Numbered from the stretch's first letter, positions 1 through 9,608 are shown. The stretch: 64,000 bases of DNA from Microbacterium sp. AG238 (GCF_003610405.1 NZ_RAQC01000001.1:930001-994000), one strand, 5' to 3'. Notes: generated by a model not told the origin, from the sequence alone. A program made the numbers and translations.

Positions 1-366
1 GTTGGCCGATGCGATCGCCTTGAACTCGATCTTGTCCTCGTCGTAGCCGAGGGACGCCGCGATCCAGCGGGCGATGTCGACGTCGAAGCCGCTGCGCTCA
101 CCCGTCGTCGCGTCGAGGAAGCCGAGACCGGGCTGGTCCTCCTTGACGCCGACGATCACCTTGTCGCGGGACTGGATGGCGTCGAACGTCGGGCTGCCCT
201 CGAGCGAGACGTCGGAGGCGACCTCCCACAGGGCCTCGTTGCTGTCGCCGCCGTCACCGGTGGCGGCGCCGCCGGGCGAGGTGGGCGAGCCGCTGTTGCA
301 GCCGGTCAGAGCGATCGCAGCGATGGCGACACCGGCGAAGGCGCCGGTGATTCGTGTCTTGCGCAT
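1..366 (-). CDS. gluB: Glutamate-type ABC transporter substrate-binding lipoprotein (N-terminal part)
   Basis: The first 122 residues are present; the rest lies beyond the window edge. The N-terminus has a basic start (MRKTR), a hydrophobic stretch and a lipobox LTGC near residues 20-23, so it should be a lipid-anchored binding protein on the outer face of the membrane. A Gly/Ser/Thr-rich linker follows, then the start of a periplasmic-binding-protein type II fold (VIVGVKEDQPGLGF, then SGFDVDIARWIAASLGY), as in amino-acid binding proteins. AGGAGG lies just before the ATG. The ATPase gene is 56 bp upstream on the same strand, which fits a gluABCD-type glutamate or polar amino acid importer. 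The ligand is inferred from family resemblance. Confidence 0.85.
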   Translation of the reverse strand, partial: MRKTRITGAFAGVAIAAIALTGCNSGSPTSPGGAATGDGGDSNEALWEVASDVSLEGSPTFDAIQSRDKVIVGVKEDQPGLGFLDATTGERSGFDVDIARWIAASLGYDEDKIEFKAIASAN

Positions 367-422
367 GTGGTCCTCCTGGTTGGGGCATCCGCGCCCGGTG
401 CAGAGCGCGGAGGTCGGTGGTC

Positions 423-1214
423 TCAGTGGGTGATGAGCTTGGAGAGGAAGTCCTTGGCACGGTCGCTCCGGGGCGCCGTGAAGAACTGCTCGGGAACGGC
501 CTCTTCGACGATCTGGCCGTCGGCCATGAACACGACGCGATCGGCGGCTTTGCGGGCGAAGCCCATCTCGTGCGTGACGACGATCATCGTCATGCCGTCC
601 TGCGCGAGGCCGACCATGACGTCGAGGACCTCGTTGATCATCTCCGGGTCGAGCGCGCTCGTGGGCTCGTCGAAGAGCATGACCTTCGGCTTCATCGCGA
701 GCGCACGGGCGATCGCGACGCGCTGCTGCTGGCCGCCCGACAGCTGCGCCGGCAGCTTGTCGGCCTGGTGGCCCACGCCGACGCGGTCGAGCAGCTCACG
801 GGCGAGCTTGTCCGCCTCGGCCTTCTTCATGCCCTTGACCTTGATGGGGCCGAGCGTGACGTTCTCGAGGATCGTCAGGTGGGCGAAGAGGTTGAACGAC
901 TGGAAGACCATCCCGACGTCGGCGCGAAGCGCCGCGAGAGCCTTGCCCTCGGAGGGCAGCTTCTCGCCGTCGATCGTGATCGTGCCCTCGCTGATCGTCT
1001 CGAGGCGGTTGATCGTGCGGCAGAGGGTCGACTTGCCCGAGCCCGACGGACCGATGACCACGACGACCTCGCCGCGGTTGACGGTCAGATCGATGTCCTT
1101 CAGAGCCTGGAACGAGCCGTAGTGCTTCTGCACGCCCTCGATCACCACGAGCGGGTCGCCGCGGCGCACCGAGATGTTCGACGTCGGGGGCGCCGGGTTT
1201 TCGGGAGTCGTCAT
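423..1214 (-). CDS. gluA: Amino acid ABC transporter ATP-binding protein
   Basis: This 263-residue protein is the cytoplasmic ATPase that powers uptake of glutamate or a related polar amino acid. A Walker A motif GPSGSGKST lies near residues 54-62, the signature [15 protein letters not shown] near 157-171, and Walker B with its glutamate in [14 protein letters not shown]. Length and motifs match the PAAT-family ATPases GluA and GlnQ. It is the first gene of the operon, with the binding lipoprotein 56 bp downstream. No good Shine-Dalgarno precedes the ATG; a TAGTGT hexamer ends 8 bases before it, so the transcript may have almost no leader. Substrate specificity cannot be read from the ATPase. 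Confidence 0.93.
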   Translation of the reverse strand: MTTPENPAPPTSNISVRRGDPLVVIEGVQKHYGSFQALKDIDLTVNRGEVVVVIGPSGSGKSTLCRTINRLETISEGTITIDGEKLPSEGKALAALRADVGMVFQSFNLFAHLTILENVTLGPIKVKGMKKAEADKLARELLDRVGVGHQADKLPAQLSGGQQQRVAIARALAMKPKVMLFDEPTSALDPEMINEVLDVMVGLAQDGMTMIVVTHEMGFARKAADRVVFMADGQIVEEAVPEQFFTAPRSDRAKDFLSKLITH

Positions 1215-1318
1215 AAGAGTTCACACTAAGAGCACTCCCCCGCCCGAGGCGGCCGCGAACCCGTCGAGTCACCGATCTGTAACAAAATCGGAATACACGG
1301 CGCGCCCATCCGCATCCA

Positions 1319-1378
1319 TCGAGTCGCCATGAACTGCGGATGCCGCGCGGGCCGGACCCACACTTTCCGGCGACTCGA
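1319..1378 (-). terminator. Possible terminator after trmH
   Basis: A perfect 10-bp inverted repeat, TCGAGTCGCC and GGCGACTCGA, is separated by 40 bases. A T-rich stretch follows on the minus strand about 20 bases further on. The long loop makes this a weak call. The rest of the roughly 180-bp gap upstream of gluA shows nothing else I recognise. Confidence 0.3.
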
Positions 1379-1394
1379 CCGGTGGAAGACCGGG

Positions 1395-2192
1395 TCAGCC
1401 GGCGCGCTGGGCGAACGCGGTCTCGTACAGGCAGACGCTCGCGGCGGTGGCGAGGTTGAGCGACTCGGCGGCGCCGTAGATAGGCAGGCGCAGGGCGAGG
1501 TCGGCCCGGGCCAGGGCCTCGTCGGCCAGTCCGCGCGCCTCGTTCCCGAACAGCCACGCGGTCGGATCGGCGAGGGTCACGCGGTGCTCGAGGAACTCCT
1601 CGCCCTTCACATCGGCGGCCACGACCCGCAGTCCGGCAGCATGGGCCTGTTCGACGGCGGCGTCGAGCTCGACACCGAGCGCGATCGGAAGGTGGAACAG
1701 CGACCCTGTGGTCGAGCGCACCACCTTGGGGTTGTAGGGGTCGACGGTGCGACCCGTCAGCACGACGGCATCCGCGCCCGCCGCATCCGCCGCCCGGATG
1801 ATCGTGCCGAGGTTGCCGGGGTCTCGCACCTCTTCGCAGATCGCAACGAGTCGGGGCCGTGTGGCGAAGATGTCGTCGAGCGACGACGGCGACTGACGCG
1901 CGACGGCCACGATGCCCTGCGGGGTGACCGTGTCGGCCATCGCCTCGAGCACGGCCTCGCTCGCCGAGACGACGGCGACGCCGGCTTTCTCGGCGCTCGC
2001 GGCCAGCTCGGGATGCCGCTCGATCGCGCTCGGCGTCGCGAAGATCTCGACGAGCGTGTCGGCTCGGTAGGCCAAGGCCTCGCGCGCGGCCTGAGGGCCC
2101 TCGAGCAGGAAGAGACCGGTCTCCTGACGCGCACTGCGCTTGGTCAGTTTGGCGACGGCGCGCACGCGGGGCGACCGGGGGTTCTCGAGCAC
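1395..2192 (-). CDS. TrmH/SpoU-family RNA 2'-O-methyltransferase
   Basis: A 265-residue SPOUT-class methyltransferase that transfers a methyl group from SAM to a ribose 2'-OH in rRNA or tRNA. The N-terminus (residues about 10-100) looks like the RNA-binding substrate domain (GLFLLEGPQAAREAL). The C-terminal half has the trefoil-knot motifs: VRDPGNLGTIIRAADAAG, a central PKVVRSTTGSLFHLPI, and LFGNEARGL ... LRLPIYGAAESLNLATAA. It starts at GTG with no Shine-Dalgarno; a -10 box sits 6 bases upstream and the rplT terminator lies just beyond, so it probably has its own leaderless promoter. In mycobacteria the gene after rplT is also of this family (tsnR). The exact RNA target is unknown. Confidence 0.93.
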   Translation of the reverse strand: MLENPRSPRVRAVAKLTKRSARQETGLFLLEGPQAAREALAYRADTLVEIFATPSAIERHPELAASAEKAGVAVVSASEAVLEAMADTVTPQGIVAVARQSPSSLDDIFATRPRLVAICEEVRDPGNLGTIIRAADAAGADAVVLTGRTVDPYNPKVVRSTTGSLFHLPIALGVELDAAVEQAHAAGLRVVAADVKGEEFLEHRVTLADPTAWLFGNEARGLADEALARADLALRLPIYGAAESLNLATAASVCLYETAFAQRAG

Positions 2193-2198
2193 GTTTTC

Positions 2199-2204
2199 AG
2201 CATA
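2199..2204 (-). promoter_or_regulatory. -10 box TATGCT, leaderless promoter of trmH
   Basis: TATGCT is followed by six bases (GAAAAC) and then the GTG start. A transcript starting at the usual distance would begin at or next to the start codon. No clear -35. Confidence 0.6.
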
Positions 2205-2207
2205 CGG

Positions 2208-2243
2208 CGAAGGGGCGCCCTCCTCTCGGAGGACGCCCCTTCG
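2208..2243 (-). terminator. Terminator of infC-rpmI-rplT
   Basis: A 16-bp stem with one mismatch (CGAAGGGGCG-x-CCTCC against its complement) closes a TCTC loop, 27 bp after the rplT stop. On the minus strand it is followed at once by the trmH promoter and start. Confidence 0.8.
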
Positions 2244-2270
2244 TGCGGTGCGTGGAACGCGAAGACCCGA

Positions 2271-2651
2271 TCAGGCCTTGGGCGCGTTGACGTCGGCGGG
2301 CAGAGCGCCCTTGGCCGTCGCCACGAGCGACGCGAAGACGGCAGGCTCGTTCACCGCGAGCTCGGCGAGCATACGACGGTCGACCTGCACACCCGCGAGG
2401 CCGAGGCCCTGGATGAAGCGGTTGTAGGTGATGCCGTTCTGACGGGCAGCGGCGTTGATGCGCTGGATCCACAGACGACGGAAGTCGCCCTTACGCTTGC
2501 GACGGTCACGGTACGCGTAGACGAGCGAGTGGGTGACCTGCTCCTTCGCCTTGCGGTACAGGCGCGAACGCTGTCCGCGGTAACCGGACGCGCGCTCGAG
2601 GATGACGCGACGCTTCTTGTGGGCGTTTACGGCCCGCTTGACTCTAGCCAT
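2271..2651 (-). CDS. rplT: 50S ribosomal protein L20
   Basis: A 126-residue basic protein with the typical L20 start ([15 protein letters not shown]), the motif [19 protein letters not shown], and [24 protein letters not shown]20 binds 23S rRNA early in assembly of the large subunit and is a translational repressor in some bacteria. It is the last gene of infC-rpmI-rplT, 32 bp after rpmI, and is followed by a strong hairpin terminator. Length is as expected for the family, with a short acidic/Ala-rich C-terminal end (ADVNAPKA). Confidence 0.98.
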   Translation of the reverse strand: MARVKRAVNAHKKRRVILERASGYRGQRSRLYRKAKEQVTHSLVYAYRDRRKRKGDFRRLWIQRINAAARQNGITYNRFIQGLGLAGVQVDRRMLAELAVNEPAVFASLVATAKGALPADVNAPKA

Positions 2652-2683
2652 TTCGTTTGTTTCCTATTCGTGCGCAGCAGCGC

Positions 2684-2878
2684 TCAGATGCCGAGGAGCT
2701 TCTTGGCGACCTTTGCGTCGCCGGGAGCCAGGATCTTGTCGGCCGACAGACGGCGCGTGCGCTTGGTGGGCTTGCCTTCGAAGTTGTGGCGGAGGTTCGC
2801 CTGCTGCTTCTTGATCTTTCCGCTGCCGGTGACCTTGAAGCGCTTCTTGGCACCCGAGTGGGTCTTCTGCTTCGGCAT
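2684..2878 (-). CDS. rpmI: 50S ribosomal protein L35
   Basis: A 64-residue, strongly basic protein. [20 protein letters not shown] and the later [16 protein letters not shown] are hallmarks of bacterial L35, a small large-subunit protein. It sits between infC and rplT in the canonical order, with an AAGGAAGAG Shine-Dalgarno upstream of the ATG. Full length for the family. Confidence 0.98.
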   Translation of the reverse strand: MPKQKTHSGAKKRFKVTGSGKIKKQQANLRHNFEGKPTKRTRRLSADKILAPGDAKVAKKLLGI

Positions 2879-2922
2879 GTCTCTTCCTTCGTTGTGTATC
2901 CCGCGAGGCGGGAGTCTGGGGG

Positions 2923-3549
<627 letters not shown>

Positions 3550-3557
3550 GTGCGGAA

Positions 3558-3562
3558 CTCCT
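3558..3562 (-). promoter_or_regulatory. Shine-Dalgarno that fixes the AUC start of infC
   Basis: AGGAG is separated by 8 bases (TTCCGCAC) from ATC. No canonical start codon lies within reach of this site in the infC frame. Confidence 0.75.
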
Positions 3563-3761
3563 GTTCGTGCGGTGGTGGCCACCGGGAAGCGAGGACGCCA
3601 CCCGGGCGGAAGAGCATCGCATCCACCCCGCACGACGCACGTGCGTCGGCATTCGTGTTCCGCACCCTGGCTACTCCGGCCGCGGTGAAACGGACGGAGC
3701 GGAGTGCATGACCCGGTAGCCTGGAACGGCAAGCGCGGGTGGGATGTGATCCTCTTTCGAT

Positions 3762-3780
3762 CCGGAGTAGAACACTCCGG
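3762..3780. promoter_or_regulatory. Palindrome in the infC/DUF1844 divergent region
   Basis: A perfect 7-bp inverted repeat, CCGGAGT and ACTCCGG, spaced by 5 bases, lies in the 260-bp gap between two divergent genes. On the minus strand TAGACT (3790-3795) could be the -10 of infC, which would put this hairpin at the 5' end of a leader of about 230 bases. Operator or leader hairpin cannot be told apart from sequence. Confidence 0.35.
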
Positions 3781-3809
3781 TGCCCGCACAGTCTAGCAGA
3801 GAGCGACAC

Positions 3810-4214
3810 GTGGACACGAACCCCGCCGACAACATCACTTCCACCGACGACGAGGCTCGTCGCCAGCGGTGGGAGGAGCAGGAGCGCGCCGCCTCGGCAG
3901 CCACCCGCGACATCGCCGACGTTCCCGCCGTCGAGGTCATCACGACCGCCGCCGTGCATCTCATGAGCGCAGCCGCGGTCAAGGTCGGACTCGCCGACGA
4001 CCCCGCCACGCAGCTCGACCTCGACGAGGCGCGGAAGCTCATCAATGCCCTCGCCGGCCTCATCACCGCCGGTGCCCCCGAGATCAGCGACATGCACGCA
4101 CGGTCGCTGCGTGACGGCCTGCGCTCGCTGCAGCTCGCCTTCCGCGAGGCATCCACGATCCCCGACCCGATCGGCAAGGGCCCCGGCGAGAAGTTCACCG
4201 GCCCCGTCAACTGA
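3810..4214 (+). CDS. DUF1844 domain-containing protein
   Basis: A 134-residue soluble protein without signal peptide or membrane segment. The N-terminal 30 residues are acidic and polar. The core (IADVPAVEVITTAAVHLMSAAAVKVG, then a helical LDLDEARKLINALAGLI) matches DUF1844, a small helical family of unknown role found near infC in actinobacteria. I chose the GTG at 3810 (VDTNPADN) because homology begins there; an in-frame GTG at 3780, preceded by TAGAAC and six bases, is an alternative leaderless start. It is divergent from infC and convergent with the SseB gene. No function can be assigned. Confidence 0.82.
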   Translation: MDTNPADNITSTDDEARRQRWEEQERAASAATRDIADVPAVEVITTAAVHLMSAAAVKVGLADDPATQLDLDEARKLINALAGLITAGAPEISDMHARSLRDGLRSLQLAFREASTIPDPIGKGPGEKFTGPVN

Positions 4215-4254
4215 GGCCGCTTCGGGCTCGGTCACCCCGGGCCCGGAACCTCCG

Positions 4255-5037
4255 TCAGGAGGCTCGGACGAGCTTGACGGTCAGCGAGTCGACGAGCACC
4301 GCGATGCGGTCGTCGGCGGCCCATCGCGACGCCAGTCGCGACAGCACGGCGTCGAGTTCGGCGGCATCCAGTCCGTCGATGAGGTGAAGCCGGACGATCA
4401 GCTCGGGGCCGCGCATCCGTGCGTCGGGATCCCCCGCCGCGACCGACAGGTCGAGCACCGCGAGCTCGCCCCCGATGCTCGCCTGAAGAGCGGTGAAGAC
4501 CTCGGGCGAGGTGGGAGCCGGCTCCCAGGCCAAGCCCTGCCCGATCGCCCAGACGGCAGGTCGCCGCAGCACGAACTCCGTCTCGGAGCCCGGATCGATC
4601 ACGATCAGATCGGTGTCGTCGGACGCCGCGGCCATCGCCGTGCGCACACCGTCGGCCGGGACCGGTCGGGCGACGGCATCCCACCGCCCCAGCGCCGCGA
4701 CCGAGGTGAACACCGGCAGCACCCGACGACCATCGGGGGCGGCGACCGTGACGATCGACAGCTCCTGCGTCTTGTCGACGCGCAATCCCGTGGGCCCGAC
4801 TCCGTCGTCGCCCTTCTCGGGGACGAGCGGGATCAGCAGGCGCGCAGCGCGATACGCCTCGACGACCGCGACCGCATCGCCCGTGCCGGCGCGGAACGCC
4901 TCGAGGGCGGCGAGCAGAGCGGGATCGGCGGAGCCGTCGTCACCGGCGTGCGGGTTCGACTCGAAGCTGCGCCCCTCCCAGGGGACCCCAGCCGAATCGG
5001 CCGCATGGCCGCAGCCGTCGTCAGTCTCCGGCGACAT
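4255..5037 (-). CDS. SseB family protein
   Basis: A 260-residue protein with an SseB N-terminal domain: an alternation of short strands such as [35 protein letters not shown], then [24 protein letters not shown]. The C-terminal part resembles the SseB C-terminal domain. The role of the family is unclear; in actinobacteria it often follows his genes, as here. I start at ATG 5037 ([11 protein letters not shown]), which has GAGG upstream and overlaps the priA stop by 17 bases, suggesting co-translation. No enzyme motif is visible. The upstream in-frame start at 5070 lies deeper inside priA and is less likely. Confidence 0.82.
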   Translation of the reverse strand: MSPETDDGCGHAADSAGVPWEGRSFESNPHAGDDGSADPALLAALEAFRAGTGDAVAVVEAYRAARLLIPLVPEKGDDGVGPTGLRVDKTQELSIVTVAAPDGRRVLPVFTSVAALGRWDAVARPVPADGVRTAMAAASDDTDLIVIDPGSETEFVLRRPAVWAIGQGLAWEPAPTSPEVFTALQASIGGELAVLDLSVAAGDPDARMRGPELIVRLHLIDGLDAAELDAVLSRLASRWAADDRIAVLVDSLTVKLVRAS

Positions 5038-5767
5038 CCAGCGCCTCGGCCAGCGTGAAAGCGCCGGCATAGAGAGCCTTGCCGACGATCGCGCCCTCGA
5101 CCCCGAGCGGCACGAGCTCGCGCAGCGCGGCGATGTCGTCGAGGCTCGAGATGCCGCCCGATGCGACGACCGGCTTCGGCGTGCGGGAGGTGATCTCGCG
5201 CAGCAGCTCGATGTTCGGCCCCTGCAGCGTGCCGTCCTTCGTCACATCGGTGACGACGTAGCGGCTGCAGCCGGCGTCCTCGAGCCGCTCGAGAACGTCC
5301 CACAGGTCGCCGCCGTCGCGCGTCCAGCCGCGCGCGGCGAGCGTCGTGCCGCGGACGTCGAGTCCGACCGCGATCGCGTCGCCGTAGCGTCCGATGACGT
5401 CGGCGGCCCACTCCGGGTTCTCGAGCGCGGCGGTGCCGAGGTTGATGCGCGTCGCCCCGCTCTCGAGCGCGGCCTCGAGCGTCGCGTCGTCGCGGATGCC
5501 GCCCGACAGCTCGATCTGCACGCCCTTGACCTGCTTGATGACCTTGCGGAGCACGGAGGTGTTGTTGCCTCGGCCGAAGGCTGCGTCGAGGTCGACGAGA
5601 TGGATCCACTGCGCGCCTTGCTTGGCCCAGGCGAGGGCGGCATCGACGGGATCGCCGTAGGTCGTCTCGCTGCCGGCCTCACCCTGGGTGAGGCGCACGG
5701 CCTTCCCGTCGGCGACGTCGACGGCGGGCAGGAGGATCAGTTCGGGGGTGGACGCGAAGTCGTTCAT
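5021..5767 (-). CDS. priA: Bifunctional HisA/TrpF isomerase PriA
   Basis: A 248-residue TIM barrel that isomerises ProFAR in histidine synthesis; in actinobacteria the same enzyme usually also isomerises PRA in tryptophan synthesis. The first catalytic Asp is in [20 protein letters not shown] and the second in [18 protein letters not shown]; phosphate sites are [10 protein letters not shown] and [12 protein letters not shown]. Start at ATG 5767 ([10 protein letters not shown]). It lies 57 bp downstream of hisH. Calling it PriA rather than HisA rests on actinobacterial origin and the [13 protein letters not shown] loop; absence of trpF elsewhere in the genome cannot be checked here. Confidence 0.92.
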   Translation of the reverse strand: MNDFASTPELILLPAVDVADGKAVRLTQGEAGSETTYGDPVDAALAWAKQGAQWIHLVDLDAAFGRGNNTSVLRKVIKQVKGVQIELSGGIRDDATLEAALESGATRINLGTAALENPEWAADVIGRYGDAIAVGLDVRGTTLAARGWTRDGGDLWDVLERLEDAGCSRYVVTDVTKDGTLQGPNIELLREITSRTPKPVVASGGISSLDDIAALRELVPLGVEGAIVGKALYAGAFTLAEALDVAGD

Positions 5768-5823
5768 CACATTCCAGAGGTGTCGGGATGCGCGCTCGTC
5801 CATGCGAACGCACCAGAGGGAGA

Positions 5824-6501
5824 CTAGTGGCGCGGCAGGGCGCCGATCCAATTGGCGAGGAGTCGGATGCCGGCTGCGCCCGACTTCTCGGGGTGGAACT
5901 GCGTGGCCGAGAGCGGCCCGTTCTCGACCGCCGCGAGGAACGGTCTGCCGTAGTCGCACCACGTCAGCACGGGCTCGGCGAACGGCTTCATGACTTCGAG
6001 CGTCCAGTCCTGTGCGCCATACGAGTGGACGAAGTAGAACCTTTCGTCCTCCAGTCCGTCGAACAGAGTCGACCCCGCCCCTGCTCGCACGGTGTTCCAG
6101 CCCATGTGGGGCAGCACGGGTGCCTGCAGCTCGGTGACGGTGCCCGGCCACTGCCCGAGGCCCGGGGTGTCGTCACCGCGCTCGACGCCGTTGCCGAACA
6201 TGATCTGCATCCCGACGCAGATACCCAGGACCGGACGACCGCCGGCCAGACGGCGCTCGATGATCTCGTCACCCCGGCTCGATCGGAGGGCCGACATGAC
6301 GGCGCTGAACGCACCGACTCCCGGCACCAGGAGCCCGTCGGCGTCGCGGATCAGGCCGCGATCCGACGTCAGGCGGGCGTCGGCACCTGCGGCCGACAGA
6401 GCCTTCACCGCCGAGTGGACGTTGCCCGACCCGTAGTCGAGCACAGCGACGAGCGGCGCCCTCCCGGTCGCGTCGCCCCCGGTCGCGTCGCCCTCGGTCA
6501 T
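5824..6501 (-). CDS. hisH: Imidazole glycerol phosphate synthase, glutaminase subunit
   Basis: A 225-residue class I glutamine amidotransferase that supplies ammonia to HisF for making IGP and AICAR. The nucleophile Cys is in [11 protein letters not shown], and the catalytic His and Glu are in [11 protein letters not shown]. The oxyanion strand is [13 protein letters not shown]. An acidic N-terminal extension of about 14 residues ([14 protein letters not shown]) precedes the usual start [13 protein letters not shown]. The ATG overlaps the hisB stop in an ATGA junction, implying translational coupling. The partner hisF is not in this window. Confidence 0.96.
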   Translation of the reverse strand: MTEGDATGGDATGRAPLVAVLDYGSGNVHSAVKALSAAGADARLTSDRGLIRDADGLLVPGVGAFSAVMSALRSSRGDEIIERRLAGGRPVLGICVGMQIMFGNGVERGDDTPGLGQWPGTVTELQAPVLPHMGWNTVRAGAGSTLFDGLEDERFYFVHSYGAQDWTLEVMKPFAEPVLTWCDYGRPFLAAVENGPLSATQFHPEKSGAAGIRLLANWIGALPRH

Positions 6502-7103
6502 AGGGCGCCCTTCGTGCTGGGGATGCCGTGGACGAGCGGATCGAGCGCCTTGGCCTGTCGGAACGCGCGCGCGAACGCCTTGTACTCCGCCTCCGCGATG
6601 TGGTGGGGGTCGCGCCCGCCCAGCACCGTGACGTGCATCGTCAGGCCGGCGTTGAACGCGATGGCCTCGAACGTGTGCCGCACGAGCGACCCGGTGAAGT
6701 GTCCGCCGATGAGGTGGTACTCGTACCCCTCGGGCTCGCCCGTGTGGACGAGATAGGGGCGCCCGGAGATGTCGACGACCGCCTGCGCGAGCGCTTCGTC
6801 GAGCGGAACGAGCGCGTCACCGTAGCGGGAGATGCCCGACTTGTCGCCCAGGGCGGAACGCAGCGCCTGCCCCAGCACGATCGCGACGTCCTCGACCGTG
6901 TGGTGCGCGTCGATGTGCGTGTCGCCCGTCGCGCGCACGGTGAGGTCGGTGAGCGAGTGCTTCGCGAACGCCGTCAGCAGGTGGTCGAAGAACGGCACGG
7001 TCGTCTCGATCGTGCTGCTCCCGGTGCCGTCGAGGTCGAGCTCGAGCTCGACGCTCGACTCGCTCGTGGCGCGACGGATGCTGGCCGTTCGGGGGCTGGT
7101 CAT
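6498..7103 (-). CDS. hisB: Imidazoleglycerol-phosphate dehydratase
   Basis: A 201-residue monofunctional HisB that dehydrates IGP to imidazole acetol phosphate. The metal-binding repeats are clear: [13 protein letters not shown] and [19 protein letters not shown] in the first half, and [18 protein letters not shown] with [19 protein letters not shown] in the second. The E. coli-type phosphatase domain is absent. Both ends are ATGA overlaps, with hisC upstream and hisH downstream, so the three genes form one coupled unit. Confidence 0.97.
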   Translation of the reverse strand: MTSPRTASIRRATSESSVELELDLDGTGSSTIETTVPFFDHLLTAFAKHSLTDLTVRATGDTHIDAHHTVEDVAIVLGQALRSALGDKSGISRYGDALVPLDEALAQAVVDISGRPYLVHTGEPEGYEYHLIGGHFTGSLVRHTFEAIAFNAGLTMHVTVLGGRDPHHIAEAEYKAFARAFRQAKALDPLVHGIPSTKGAL

Positions 7104-8185
7104 GCCTCCGAGTCTATCGAGGCCAGTGCCTCGAGGAAGGCGGTCGTCTCGTCTTCCGTACCGGCGCTGACACGCAGACTGCGCGGGATGCCCACGTCGC
7201 GCACGAGGATGCCGCGGTCGTACAGCGCCTGCCACGTGCGCTGCGGATCGTCGACGCCGTCGAACAGGACGAAGTTCGTCCAGCTCTCGTAGGCGCGGTA
7301 GCCGAGTGCGTCGAGCGTCGCCGACATCCGGTCTCGCTGCGCGACGATCTCGTCGACCATGCGCAGCATCGTCGACGAGTGCGACAGCGCAGCGGTCGCC
7401 GCCGCCTGCGTCAGACCGCTCAGGTGGTACGGCAGGCGCACGAGACGCAGGGCGTCGATCAGCGTGGCGTCGGCCGCGAGGTAGCCCACGCGCGCGCCGG
7501 CGAACGCGAACGCCTTGCTCATCGTGCGCGACACGACGAGCCGTTCGCGACCTCCGAGAAGCGTCAGAGCGGAAGAGCTCTCGCGCGGCGCGAACTCCTG
7601 GTAGGCCTCGTCGACGATCACGATGCCGTCGGTCGCCTCGTAGACCGCCTCGATGACGTCGAGACCGAGAGGTGTGCCGGTCGGGTTGTTCGGGGCGCAG
7701 AGGAAGACGACGTCGGGCCGCAGATCGGCGACCTGCGCTGCGGCGGAAGCGGCGTCGAGCGTGAAGTCGGGCGCACGCGTCCCCCCGACGTACTGCGCGC
7801 CGGTAGCGCGCGTCAGCAGCGGGTACATCGAGTAGGTGGGGCCGAAGCCCATCGCGGTGCGGCCCGGTCCGCCGAAGGCCTGGAGCAGGTGCTGCAGCAC
7901 CTCGTTCGATCCGTTCGCAGCCCAGATCCGATCCGCCGTGAGACCGTGGCCCAGGTACTCGGCGAAGGACTCGCGCAGGTGGGTGAACTCTCGATCGGGA
8001 TAGCGGTTGACATCTCGCAGGGCACGGGCGACGGCATCCAGGATGTCGTCGGCGACCTCTTCGGGAACCGGATGCGTGTTCTCGTTGACGTTCAGCGCGA
8101 CCGGGAGCGGCGCCTGAGGGGCACCGTACGGGGTGAGGCCTCTCAGATCGTCTCTGAGGGGCAGATCATCCAGACTCGGGCTCAT
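7100..8185 (-). CDS. hisC: Histidinol-phosphate aminotransferase
   Basis: A 361-residue PLP-dependent class II aminotransferase that transfers an amino group from glutamate to imidazole acetol phosphate. Visible features are the substrate arm [14 protein letters not shown], the cofactor motifs [13 protein letters not shown] and [12 protein letters not shown], the Schiff-base Lys in [18 protein letters not shown], and a C-terminal Arg in [15 protein letters not shown] start at ATG 8185 ([12 protein letters not shown]), since a TAGCAT box ends 7 bases before it and there is no Shine-Dalgarno. An ATG nine bases upstream is possible but falls inside this spacer. First gene of hisC-hisB-hisH-priA-sseB. 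Confidence 0.95.
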   Translation of the reverse strand: MSPSLDDLPLRDDLRGLTPYGAPQAPLPVALNVNENTHPVPEEVADDILDAVARALRDVNRYPDREFTHLRESFAEYLGHGLTADRIWAANGSNEVLQHLLQAFGGPGRTAMGFGPTYSMYPLLTRATGAQYVGGTRAPDFTLDAASAAAQVADLRPDVVFLCAPNNPTGTPLGLDVIEAVYEATDGIVIVDEAYQEFAPRESSSALTLLGGRERLVVSRTMSKAFAFAGARVGYLAADATLIDALRLVRLPYHLSGLTQAAATAALSHSSTMLRMVDEIVAQRDRMSATLDALGYRAYESWTNFVLFDGVDDPQRTWQALYDRGILVRDVGIPRSLRVSAGTEDETTAFLEALASIDSEA

Positions 8186-8192
8186 CCCACCC

Positions 8193-8198
8193 ATGCTA
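8193..8198 (-). promoter_or_regulatory. -10 box TAGCAT, leaderless promoter of the his operon
   Basis: TAGCAT is followed by seven bases (GGGTGGG) and ATG. It sits at the head of the operon, where a promoter is expected. Confidence 0.55.
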
Positions 8199-8256
8199 GG
8201 CCGCAGCGCGTCGTCGAGTGACCGAACTCGGCGGACTCACCGCGCGCAGCAGCTCG

Positions 8257-8616
8257 TCAGCTGGCGCTCGTGTACTCGAGCGGGATGGCCAGCGTCTGGC
8301 CGGCCTCGAGCTGACCCGAGCCGAGCGCGTTGAGTCGGACGATCGCGTCGACGACGTCGCGGGGGTCGGCCGCGGGGGCGACCTCTTCGGCGATCGACCA
8401 GAGGGACTCCCCCGACATCACGGTGACGGTCGTGAACGAGCCCGCGGGCGCCCCTGCGTCGTTCGAGGCGAGCGCGCCACCGCCGGAGAGTGCGACCGCA
8501 GTGATGGCGACGACCGCCGGAAGGGCGGCGATCGTCGCAACGACGCGGCGTCCGCGGCGCGTCAGACGCAGACGGGTACGGGGGGCCGGTGCGAAGCGGG
8601 CATCGATCGTGGTCAT
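8257..8616 (-). CDS. LysM-domain membrane protein divergent from lexA (possible SOS cell-division inhibitor)
   Basis: A 119-residue protein with a basic N-terminus, one membrane segment (VVATIAALPAVVAITAVALSG, about 25-45) and an extracellular LysM domain (VTVMSGESLWSIAEEVAP ... RLNALGSGQLEAGQTLAIP, about 66-113) that should bind peptidoglycan. AGGAG precedes the ATG. Its position back-to-back with lexA, over SOS boxes, and its domain make-up match the SOS-induced division inhibitors near lexA in actinobacteria (mycobacterial Rv2719c/ChiZ, corynebacterial DivS), though sequence identity with them cannot be judged here. That function is therefore inference from position and architecture. Confidence 0.85.
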   Translation of the reverse strand: MTTIDARFAPAPRTRLRLTRRGRRVVATIAALPAVVAITAVALSGGGALASNDAGAPAGSFTTVTVMSGESLWSIAEEVAPAADPRDVVDAIVRLNALGSGQLEAGQTLAIPLEYTSAS

Positions 8617-8676
8617 GACATCTCCTCGGGAGCGGTAGGAAGATTCGCCCCCGCCTCTCGGCCGGGAGAGACGGGT

Positions 8677-8692
8677 GCGAACTTCGGTTCCG
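8677..8692. promoter_or_regulatory. Second, weaker LexA-box-like sequence
   Basis: GCGAACTTCGGTTCCG keeps CGAAC, four bases, GTTC of the actinobacterial consensus TCGAAC-N4-GTTCGA but differs at its outer positions. It overlaps the better box by 3 bases. Confidence 0.45.
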
Positions 8693-8705
8693 AACGTATC
8701 TTCGA
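8690..8705. promoter_or_regulatory. SOS box (LexA operator) between the LysM gene and lexA
   Basis: CCGAACGTATCTTCGA matches TCGAAC-N4-GTTCGA at 10 of 12 fixed positions. It lies 74 bp from the LysM start and 167 bp from the lexA start, so LexA could control both divergent genes. Confidence 0.78.
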
Positions 8706-8872
8706 TATTGTGTGGTGTCAACCACCCACCGAAATCGGAGACCGATCGAAGAGACACGCGGAGCGTTCCGTGATGTCGCCGTCGTATCGGGCTACCTTTT
8801 CGACAGCGAGAGCCCACCACGAACCTCCGACATCGGGTCGGGGACGGGGCGTGACGACAGGAGACCGGCGGT

Positions 8873-9538
8873 ATGAGCGAGAAGCCGCAGACGCGACGAC
8901 GCAAGAATCTGAGCGACAAGCAGCTCGCGATCCTCGAGGTGATCCAGCACGCGATCGCCCGCAACGGCTATCCGCCGAGCATGCGCGAGATCGGCGACGC
9001 GGTCGGCCTCAAGTCGCTCTCGAGCGTCACCCACCAGCTGAACCAGCTCGAGCTCAGCGGCTACCTCCGCCGCGACCCCGGCAAGACGCGGGCCATGGAG
9101 GTCCTGATCGACCTCCCCGGCACGGCCGGTGAGAACCCGGCCGATGCGGCGCCCGCTCTCGGCGACGCCGCCCTGGTCCCTCTCGTGGGCCGGATCGCGG
9201 CCGGGGTCCCGATCACCGCCGACCAGCAGGTCGAGGAGATCTTCCCGCTGCCACGCCAGCTCGTCGGCAAGGGAGAGCTCTTCATGCTCAAGGTCGTCGG
9301 CGACTCGATGATCGATGCGGCCATCTGCGACGGCGACTGGGTCGTCGTGCGCGCACAGGCGACAGCTGACAACGGAGAGATCGTCGCCGCGATGCTCGAC
9401 GGCGAGGCGACCGTGAAGACGCTCCGTCAGCGCGACGGTCACACCTGGCTCCTCCCCCGCAACTCTGCCTTCGAGCCGATCCTCGGTGACGACGCGACGC
9501 TCCTCGGCAAGGTGGTCGCCGTCCTCCGCGCCGTCTGA
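8873..9538 (+). CDS. lexA: SOS-response repressor and protease LexA
   Basis: A 221-residue repressor. The N-terminal winged helix-turn-helix ([29 protein letters not shown] split over residues 20-48) binds SOS boxes. The C-terminal S24 peptidase domain has the self-cleavage site Ala-Gly in RIAAGVP, the nucleophile Ser in [11 protein letters not shown] and the Lys in EATVKTLRQ. RecA filaments trigger self-cleavage. AGGAG precedes the ATG. An SOS box upstream implies autoregulation, and recA in this window also has a strong box. Confidence 0.98.
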   Translation: MSEKPQTRRRKNLSDKQLAILEVIQHAIARNGYPPSMREIGDAVGLKSLSSVTHQLNQLELSGYLRRDPGKTRAMEVLIDLPGTAGENPADAAPALGDAALVPLVGRIAAGVPITADQQVEEIFPLPRQLVGKGELFMLKVVGDSMIDAAICDGDWVVVRAQATADNGEIVAAMLDGEATVKTLRQRDGHTWLLPRNSAFEPILGDDATLLGKVVAVLRAV

Positions 9539-9550
9539 CCCGCGCGCGCC

Positions 9551-9591
9551 GCCGCGGCACCTCCCGTCATCTCGCCGCGGGGTGCCGCGGC
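9551..9591 (+). terminator. Terminator of lexA
   Basis: An 11-bp perfect stem, GCCGCGGCACC and GGTGCCGCGGC, with a 19-base loop, begins 12 bp after the lexA stop. No T-run follows. Confidence 0.55.
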
Positions 9592-9596
9592 TCGCG

Positions 9597-9602
9597 TAGC
9601 GT
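9597..9602 (+). promoter_or_regulatory. -10 box TAGCGT, leaderless promoter of the S9 peptidase
   Basis: TAGCGT is followed by six bases (GGCGGT) and ATG; no Shine-Dalgarno is present. Confidence 0.55.
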
Positions 9603-9608
9603 GGCGGT

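Noticed and set aside
3550..3789. An 80-residue N-terminal extension of IF-3 from an upstream ATG
   Set aside because: It has no similarity to IF-3 and lies in the leader; the ribosome site and homology both point to ATC at 3549.
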